Shown: piece by piece, positions 58,769 to 64,000 of the stretch
Layout of the letters: every line of letters begins with the position of its first letter
How positions within the stretch are numbered: the stretch's first letter is position 1
From: Pseudomonas sp. G2-4
Lineage (GTDB): Bacteria; Pseudomonadota; Gammaproteobacteria; Pseudomonadales; Pseudomonadaceae
Direction: 5' to 3'
DNA: 64,000 bases
Assembly: GCF_030064125.1 (NCBI RefSeq)
Contig: NZ_CP125957.1
Span: 3,968,001-4,032,000, forward strand
The notes under the pieces: model-generated
The model's database searches: none
The model's input: the letters and a program-made list of their open reading frames with translations, nothing else
Told to the model about the DNA's origin: nothing
Program-made: the position numbers and the translations under genes

Positions 58769-59590
58769 ATGGACAATCTACATGCCTCTGAACAACCGCC
58801 AGAACAGGAAGCCGACAGCAAAGGCTCGAGCCTGGAGCGCATGCTGCGGGTACTCGACCTGTTCACCGAAGAGAACCCGATCTGGGCCGTCGACGATATG
58901 GGCGGTGCCTTGGGCTTTACCCGTTCGACGATCTACCGCTACGTGCGTGAACTGGCCGAGGCCAACCTGTTGTTCCAGGTCGAAGCCGGGCGTTATGCCC
59001 TGGGCGCCCGGATCATCACCTGGGACCGCCAGTTGCGCCTGAGCGACCCCCTCGTACGCGCCGCGCAATCGCTGGAGCCGAACCTCCCGCAGTGGAGCGA
59101 GCAACAGGTCTGGCTGATCTGCCGACTGTTCAAGGACCAGGTCGTGTGCATTCATCAACACGGCGATTTGTTCCGTGAGGTCAGTTACTCCCGCGGCTCC
59201 CCCAGGCCTTTGTTCCTGGGGGCAACGTCCAAGGCGATCCTCGCCAACATGACCGCGCGCCAACACAGCCAACTGTTCCTGGACCACCCCGATGAGGTGC
59301 GCTCCAGCAGCCTCGGCCAGACCTGGGAGCAGTTCCGCCGCGCACTGCAGCTGCTGCGGCGCCAGGGCTATGTGGCCAGCGCAGGCGAAGTCGACCCTGG
59401 CGTCTATGGCCTCGCCGCGCCGATCTTCGACAGCGACGGCAAGGTCGTCGGCAGCATCAGTTGCGTTCGCCCGATTGGAGAACGTGACAGTGCCCAGGAA
59501 GACGAACAAGGACAGCAGATCCTTGCCCTGGCGCAGGACCTGTCACAGCGCATGGCTGCGCTCGCCAACCGCCCCAAACCACAGGGCTGA
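58769..59590 (+). CDS. IclR-family transcriptional regulator
   Basis: A 273-residue IclR regulator. The N-terminal winged helix reads LERMLRVLDLFTEENPIWAV and GALGFTRSTIYRYVRELAEA. The effector domain includes PLFLGATSKAILANM and DPGVYGLAAPIFD. It lies within the operon it presumably controls, three bases after the FAH gene and 21 bases before the FAD hydroxylase gene. The AGGATTT repeats upstream of the FAH gene are its likely binding sites. Confidence 0.92.
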   Translation: MDNLHASEQPPEQEADSKGSSLERMLRVLDLFTEENPIWAVDDMGGALGFTRSTIYRYVRELAEANLLFQVEAGRYALGARIITWDRQLRLSDPLVRAAQSLEPNLPQWSEQQVWLICRLFKDQVVCIHQHGDLFREVSYSRGSPRPLFLGATSKAILANMTARQHSQLFLDHPDEVRSSSLGQTWEQFRRALQLLRRQGYVASAGEVDPGVYGLAAPIFDSDGKVVGSISCVRPIGERDSAQEDEQGQQILALAQDLSQRMAALANRPKPQG

Positions 59591-59611
59591 GCCATCCGCA
59601 AGGGAATAACA

Positions 59612-61258
59612 ATGACAACCCTCAACAGTATCAGCACCCAGGTATTGATCATCGGTGCAGGACCTACCGGATTGACCCTGGCCAACCTGCTTGGCCAGGC
59701 CGATGTGGACACCCTGATCATCGACCGTAAGCCGAGCACCGTGGCCGAGCCACGGGCCGTGTCGATCGATGACGAATCCTTGCGCACCATGCAGGCCATC
59801 GGTCTGGACCAGACCGTGCTCAAGGACGTGGTTCCCGGCTACGGCGTGCACTATTTCACCCGGCCCGGCGGCCGCTGCTTTGGCAAAGTCGAACCGACCA
59901 ACAAGCTGTACGGCTTCCCCAAGCGCAACGCATTTCGCCAGCCACTGTTCGAGGCCACGCTCAAGACCGGCCTGGAACGCTTCGCCAGTCTCAAGGCACG
60001 CTTCACTCACGAGTTGCTGGAGTTTCATCAAGACCACCACGGCGTGCGCGCGCTGATACGTGACGCCGATGGCGAGCTGCTGGAAGTCAACGCGGCCTAT
60101 CTGGTGGCCTGCGACGGCGGCCGCAGCCCGGTACGCAAGCAACTCGGGATCGAGATGGTCGGTTCGAGCTTCTCCTCGCGCTGGCTGGTGGTCGACACCG
60201 ACCAGGATGACGACCCGTTCTGGCAAACCCGCGTGTATTGCGATGCCAGGCGCCCCGTGGTTGAAGTGCCTGGCCCTCACCGTACTCGCCGGTTCGAGTT
60301 TCTTCTCAAGCCGGAAGAAACCGATGAGCACGTGCTCAGCGACACCTGCCTGCAGGCGCTGCTCCGCCCATTCAAGGGTGACGCGCCGGTCTCCATCGTG
60401 CGCAAGACCGTCTACACCTTCCACGCCCGGGTCGCCGAGCGGTGGCAAGTAGACCGCGTGTTTCTCGCCGGCGATGCCGCGCACCTGACCCCGCCTTACG
60501 CCGGACAAGGCATGAACAGCGGAGTTCGCGATGCCCATAATCTTGGCTGGAAGCTGATCGGCGTGCTGAAGGGAAAAATGACCGCAACCGCCCTGCTGTC
60601 GTACGAAAGCGAGCGTCGCGACCATGCGTGGGCCTTGATCAAGTTGGCCTTGAACCTCGGAGTGGTCATGGCCCCGGCAACCGTCCTTCGAGCGCGTTTG
60701 ATCAGTTCTGCATTCACCCTGATCGGCCTGTTGCCACCGCTGCGAGACTATTTCCTGCAAATGCGTTTCAAGCCTAAACCCCGCTTCACCAAGGGCTTGG
60801 TATTGACCGAGGGCGAAGCAGGGAAATTGTCCTGCGGACAGATGTTTCCGCAACCGCTGCTCACCGATGCCCATGGCCATGAACGCCTGCTCGACGACGC
60901 CCTCGGCGCTAGCTTCGCCTTGATTCAATACGGCGATCCTACCCGCCAACGTGTCGATGAACTCAAGCACGGGTTCTGGAGCCACCTTGAAGCCAAACGC
61001 ATCCTGATTCTTCCCGGGGACGTCCAGGCCTTGCCTTCGATTTCGGGCTGCACGGTGCTTCAGGACCGGCAGGGTTTGCTCAAGGGCATACTCGGCGATT
61101 CAAACAGGTTTTTGCTGCTGCGCCCTGATCGCTACGTCGCCGCGATTTTCGACAAGGCCACCGAGACAGAAGCCGCCGAATCGCTGCAGTCGCTGTTCGG
61201 TATCGCCGCGACGAGCAGCAGCGACATCGAGTCAGTCATCGCGCCGGTCTTTCACTGA
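59612..61258 (+). CDS. FAD-dependent aromatic hydroxylase (MhpA-like)
   Basis: A 548-residue class-A flavoprotein monooxygenase. It has the FAD-binding motif IGAGPTGLTLA (from residue 14), the DG motif CDGGRSPVRK, and GDAAHLTPPYAGQGMN near residue 290. A C-terminal thioredoxin-like region follows. The size and motifs resemble 3-(3-hydroxyphenyl)propionate hydroxylase and relatives that make catechol-type products. The next gene encodes an extradiol dioxygenase, so ortho-hydroxylation of a phenol to a catechol is the expected step. The identity of the ring is unknown. Confidence 0.9.
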   Translation: MTTLNSISTQVLIIGAGPTGLTLANLLGQADVDTLIIDRKPSTVAEPRAVSIDDESLRTMQAIGLDQTVLKDVVPGYGVHYFTRPGGRCFGKVEPTNKLYGFPKRNAFRQPLFEATLKTGLERFASLKARFTHELLEFHQDHHGVRALIRDADGELLEVNAAYLVACDGGRSPVRKQLGIEMVGSSFSSRWLVVDTDQDDDPFWQTRVYCDARRPVVEVPGPHRTRRFEFLLKPEETDEHVLSDTCLQALLRPFKGDAPVSIVRKTVYTFHARVAERWQVDRVFLAGDAAHLTPPYAGQGMNSGVRDAHNLGWKLIGVLKGKMTATALLSYESERRDHAWALIKLALNLGVVMAPATVLRARLISSAFTLIGLLPPLRDYFLQMRFKPKPRFTKGLVLTEGEAGKLSCGQMFPQPLLTDAHGHERLLDDALGASFALIQYGDPTRQRVDELKHGFWSHLEAKRILILPGDVQALPSISGCTVLQDRQGLLKGILGDSNRFLLLRPDRYVAAIFDKATETEAAESLQSLFGIAATSSSDIESVIAPVFH

Positions 61259-61280
61259 ACCTTCAAGCACAGAGGTGGTT

Positions 61281-62129
61281 ATGCAAACACTCCAGACTTC
61301 CACACCTGCACGCCTGTGCTACCTGCACCTGGCGAGCAAGGACGCGCAACGGCAAGTCGATTTCTATCGGCGGATGCTGGACATGGACAGCCTGGCGCTA
61401 GCCGATGGCAGCTGGATACTCAGTGGCCCGCAACGCGCGATGCTCGTGTCTCCCGCCGACCACAGCGGCCTGCTGGCGGCAGCTTTCGACTTGAGGGATC
61501 AGGCTCACCTGGAAAAACTGCGCATTCGCTTGGTTAGCAACGGTTGTGCTGTCGAAGAGATCGACTCACCGTTGCTCCAGCCGGGGGCCTTTCAGATCCG
61601 TGACCCTCAGGGTCGGCAAACGATATTTGGGGTCTCGCGCGCCAATGCCCAGGCCAATCGGCCAGGCATGCCCGGCCGTCTGCAGCACGTGGTGTTCCAG
61701 ACCACCGAGCTGGAGGCCATGATCGATTTCTACGTCAATACGGTGGGTTTTACTGTTTCGGACAACGTCGTGGATGAGCAGGCCGGCCAGCTCATGACGT
61801 GTTTCCTGCGCTCGGACGATGAGCATCATACGTTGGCGTTTTTCCGCGGTTCGAAAAACGAGTGGGATCACCACTGCTACGAAACCAACGAGTGGAATGA
61901 CATCCGTGACTGGGGTGATCGCTTCGCCAAGGAACGCATCACCCTCTTTTTCGGCCCCGGCCGACATGGACCGGGCAACAACCTGTTTTTCATGGTGGTC
62001 GACGCCGATCGCAATCGCCTGGAGTTCTCGGCCGAGCTCGAAGTCACCGATGCCTCACGTCAACCCGGCGTCTGGCCCCAGGAGGAATACACGCTCAATT
62101 CCTGGGGACGGGCCTGGATCAGGAGCTGA
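61281..62129 (+). CDS. Type I extradiol (VOC) dioxygenase
   Basis: A 282-residue two-domain vicinal-oxygen-chelate protein. The C-terminal domain retains the 2-His-1-carboxylate iron triad, H136 (LQHVVFQ), H197 or H198 (WDHHCYE) and E248 (NRLEFSAE), as in catechol 2,3- and 2,3-dihydroxybiphenyl dioxygenases. The N-terminal domain (about 10-120) lacks these residues as usual. ATG 61281 is chosen because AGAGG ends five bases before it; GTG 61275 is in frame. It should cleave the catechol made by the upstream hydroxylase. Confidence 0.88.
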   Translation: MQTLQTSTPARLCYLHLASKDAQRQVDFYRRMLDMDSLALADGSWILSGPQRAMLVSPADHSGLLAAAFDLRDQAHLEKLRIRLVSNGCAVEEIDSPLLQPGAFQIRDPQGRQTIFGVSRANAQANRPGMPGRLQHVVFQTTELEAMIDFYVNTVGFTVSDNVVDEQAGQLMTCFLRSDDEHHTLAFFRGSKNEWDHHCYETNEWNDIRDWGDRFAKERITLFFGPGRHGPGNNLFFMVVDADRNRLEFSAELEVTDASRQPGVWPQEEYTLNSWGRAWIRS

Positions 62130-62198
62130 GCACTTGCAGTGTTGACACCCTCCACTTCTTGAACGACGCAATCACCTGCCGCCAAAGGTAAGAAGCAT

Positions 62199-63677
62199 AT
62201 GACCACCCAACAGTTCATCCCCTACGCCATCAACGGCGACCAATATATCAACGGCACCTGGCGTGCGGGGCGCTCCGCACGCCGTCTGGACGACCGCAAC
62301 CCATTCAATGGCGAACAACTGCTGGAAATGCCGCTAGCCTCGATTGCCGATCTCGATGACGCCTATCAGGCTGCCCATCAAGCGCAAACGACGTGGGCAC
62401 TCCTGCATCCAACCCAGCGCAGCGCGCAACTTGAAAAACTCGCCCACGTCATCCAGCACCGCAGTGAGGAAATCATCGGCTGGCTGATCCGAGAGTCTGG
62501 CAGCACCCGGATCAAGGCCAGCATGGAATGGCAGTTCACGCTGAACCTGGTGCGTGAGTGCGCCACCCTGCCGATGCAGGTCGAGGGACGCATCCTCACC
62601 AGCTACAAGCCCGGCGAACAGAGCTTTGTCTTTCGCGAACCGCTGGGTGTGGTGGGTGTGATCAGCCCATGGAATTTCCCACTGTACCTGAGCATGCGTT
62701 CGGTCGTACCTGGTCTGGCGCTGGGCAATACGATCGTGCTCAAGCCCGCCAGCGACACGGCGGTGACCGGCGGCCTGCTGATAGCCCATCTGTTCGAAGA
62801 AGCGGGCTTCCCGCAGGGTACGCTCAATGTCGTGGTCGGCGCAGGTTCGGAGATTGGCGACGCCTTCGTCGCGCATCCCGTACCGAGCCTGATTTCCTTC
62901 ACCGGCTCGACGGATGTGGGGCGTAATGTCGGGCGCATTGCTACCGGCGGCAAACACATCAAGCGCGTGGCCCTGGAGCTGGGTGGCAACGCTCCGCTGG
63001 TGGTCCTGGACGATGCGGATGTTGAAATCGCCGCCCATGCCGCAGTGGTCGGACGCTTCCTGCACCAAGGGCAGATCTGCATGAGCGTCAACCGGGTGAT
63101 CGTCGACCGCTCGCTGTATGCCGATTTCGCGGCATTGGTGGTGGAACGCGTGCGCAATCTCAAGACCGGCGACCCGGCCAAGGCAGACACGGTGATCGGG
63201 CCGGTGGTCAATCAGAGCCAGCTCGACGGACTGCTACGTAAAATCGATACAGCCGCGAGCGCCGGCCTAAAGCAGCTGTGCGGTGGCCAGGCATCCGGGC
63301 TAGTACTGCCTGCCCATGTATTCGGTGAAGTGGGGTCCGATCAGGAACTGGCTCGCGATGAAACGTTCGGGCCCTTGTTACCGCTGCTGATCGCAGATAA
63401 CGAAGATCACGCCTTGGCCTTGGCAAACGCCAGTGAGTATGGCCTGTCCAGCGCGGTATTCACCCGCGACATGGCCCGTGGCTTGAATTTCGCCCGGGGC
63501 ATTGTGGCGGGCATGACCCACATCAACGACATCACGGTCGATGACCAGCCCAATGCACCCTTCGGCGGTGAAAAGAATTCCGGCCTCGGGCGCTTCAATG
63601 GTCACTACGCCCTGGATGAATTCACCCGTGCCCATTGGGTCACCTGGCAGCCCGGAAGCCATCACTATCCCTTTTGA
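62199..63677 (+). CDS. Aldehyde dehydrogenase (benzaldehyde-type)
   Basis: A 492-residue NAD(P)-dependent aldehyde dehydrogenase. Catalytic residues are N159 (SPWNFPL), E260 (LELGGNAP) and C294 (GQICMSVNRV). The C-terminal PFGGEKNSGLGRFNG is typical. Closest family features recall XylC/vanillin-type aromatic aldehyde dehydrogenases. Given the carotenoid/stilbene oxygenase 4.6 kb upstream, an aromatic aldehyde is the likely substrate. AAAGGTAAGAAG is ahead of the start. It is the last gene of the operon before a new promoter region. Confidence 0.92.
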   Translation: MTTQQFIPYAINGDQYINGTWRAGRSARRLDDRNPFNGEQLLEMPLASIADLDDAYQAAHQAQTTWALLHPTQRSAQLEKLAHVIQHRSEEIIGWLIRESGSTRIKASMEWQFTLNLVRECATLPMQVEGRILTSYKPGEQSFVFREPLGVVGVISPWNFPLYLSMRSVVPGLALGNTIVLKPASDTAVTGGLLIAHLFEEAGFPQGTLNVVVGAGSEIGDAFVAHPVPSLISFTGSTDVGRNVGRIATGGKHIKRVALELGGNAPLVVLDDADVEIAAHAAVVGRFLHQGQICMSVNRVIVDRSLYADFAALVVERVRNLKTGDPAKADTVIGPVVNQSQLDGLLRKIDTAASAGLKQLCGGQASGLVLPAHVFGEVGSDQELARDETFGPLLPLLIADNEDHALALANASEYGLSSAVFTRDMARGLNFARGIVAGMTHINDITVDDQPNAPFGGEKNSGLGRFNGHYALDEFTRAHWVTWQPGSHHYPF

Positions 63678-63757
63678 TCAGTAACCCGCAGGGACGCAGC
63701 CAGGATTGGGCAAAGTTGACCTCTTTGCCCACACAACAATAAAAATAGAGGCGAAAA

Positions 63758-64000
63758 ATGACCAATCTAGCCTGTGTGTCCACCGATCAGGTTGTGCGTT
63801 CCGACCGGCTGATGAAGTGGAAAGAGTTCATGAGCGATCACTTGGGGCGCACACCGGACTATATCAAGCGCCTGGAGTCGACGTTCATCGACCCGTTGCA
63901 TGACAGCAACTTTCAGGGCCGGCTGGAGTATGGCGATCTGGGTCAGTTGCGCTTCTGCCGCATGACTGCCAGCGCCCATCGATACTCACGCCATCTGAGC
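63758..64000 (+). CDS. AraC-family regulator, N-terminal part (FeaR-like), cut by window end
   Basis: The first 81 residues of a protein that continues past the window. The sequence (SDRLMKWKEFMSDHLGRT, RLEYGDLGQLRFCRM) matches the N-terminal cupin-like binding domain of FeaR-type AraC regulators, which control aromatic amine or aldehyde oxidation. The DNA-binding domain is not in view. AGAGGC precedes ATG 63758. It follows the aldehyde dehydrogenase gene by 80 bases and may regulate this cluster. Confidence 0.75.
   Translation, partial: MTNLACVSTDQVVRSDRLMKWKEFMSDHLGRTPDYIKRLESTFIDPLHDSNFQGRLEYGDLGQLRFCRMTASAHRYSRHLS

Overview
The window is about 64 kb of GC-rich chromosome that reads as a Pseudomonas of the fluorescens group. 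The evidence is a Pseudomonas-type fused nuoCD inside a 13-gene nuo operon next to aceA, a MexT-like regulator, YcaC, two GlxA/AraC-type regulators, and ten copies of the short palindromic REP/REPIN repeats (core GAGCNNGCTC or GGGGATTTATCCCC) scattered between genes. I see no tRNA, rRNA, CRISPR array, phage or insertion sequence.

Layout. (1) 0-6.5 kb: ribosomal-oxygenase roxA, a GNAT protein, a secreted secretin-domain protein, isocitrate lyase aceA behind a long leader with a strong inverted repeat, and an HBM-type chemoreceptor. (2) 7.3-22.3 kb: the complete nuoA-N operon (NADH dehydrogenase I), closed by a strong terminator. A Fur-like box lies upstream and a 12-bp hairpin separates nuoF from nuoG. 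(3) 22.4-39.9 kb: small accessory units. These are a GNAT gene with a possible RNA attenuator, an FAD oxidoreductase, a hemerythrin gene behind a sigma-54-type promoter, a LysR gene, ycaC, an amidohydrolase, a MexT-like regulator-doxX-monooxygenase operon, a chloroperoxidase-like hydrolase, two winged-helix/NTPase regulators that overlap tail to tail, a GlxA-type regulator, pirin and two small proteins. (4) 39.9-53.7 kb: a catabolic region whose families point to methylated onium compounds (betaines, possibly DMSP). It holds a GlxA/AraC regulator divergent from a dCache chemoreceptor; a leftward unit of orphan betaine-type binding protein, DddQ-like DMSP-lyase-family cupin and EamA transporter; a divergent StcD/DgcA-like demethylase; a ProC-like reductase with a TetR regulator; and a LysR gene followed by a GbcA/Stc2-like Rieske oxygenase and its reductase. 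(5) 53.8-64 kb: an aromatic catabolic cluster. It holds an outer-membrane channel-like protein, MFS transporter, carotenoid/stilbene-cleaving oxygenase, FAH-family hydrolase, IclR regulator, FAD hydroxylase, extradiol dioxygenase, aldehyde dehydrogenase and the start of an AraC/FeaR-like regulator cut by the window edge.

How they may work together. The onium region has sensing, uptake, cleavage/demethylation and regulation side by side. The TetR gene is preceded by AATGTAC-N6-GTACATT, and half of this site recurs upstream of the StcD-like gene. A LysR-type inverted repeat sits just before the Rieske gene. In the last cluster, the carotenoid-oxygenase-family enzyme could release an aromatic aldehyde, the dehydrogenase oxidise it, the FAD hydroxylase and extradiol enzyme open the ring and the FAH enzyme hydrolyse the product. 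Triple AGGATTT repeats ahead of the FAH gene look like the IclR operator. Substrates are inferred from families and are not shown by the sequence.
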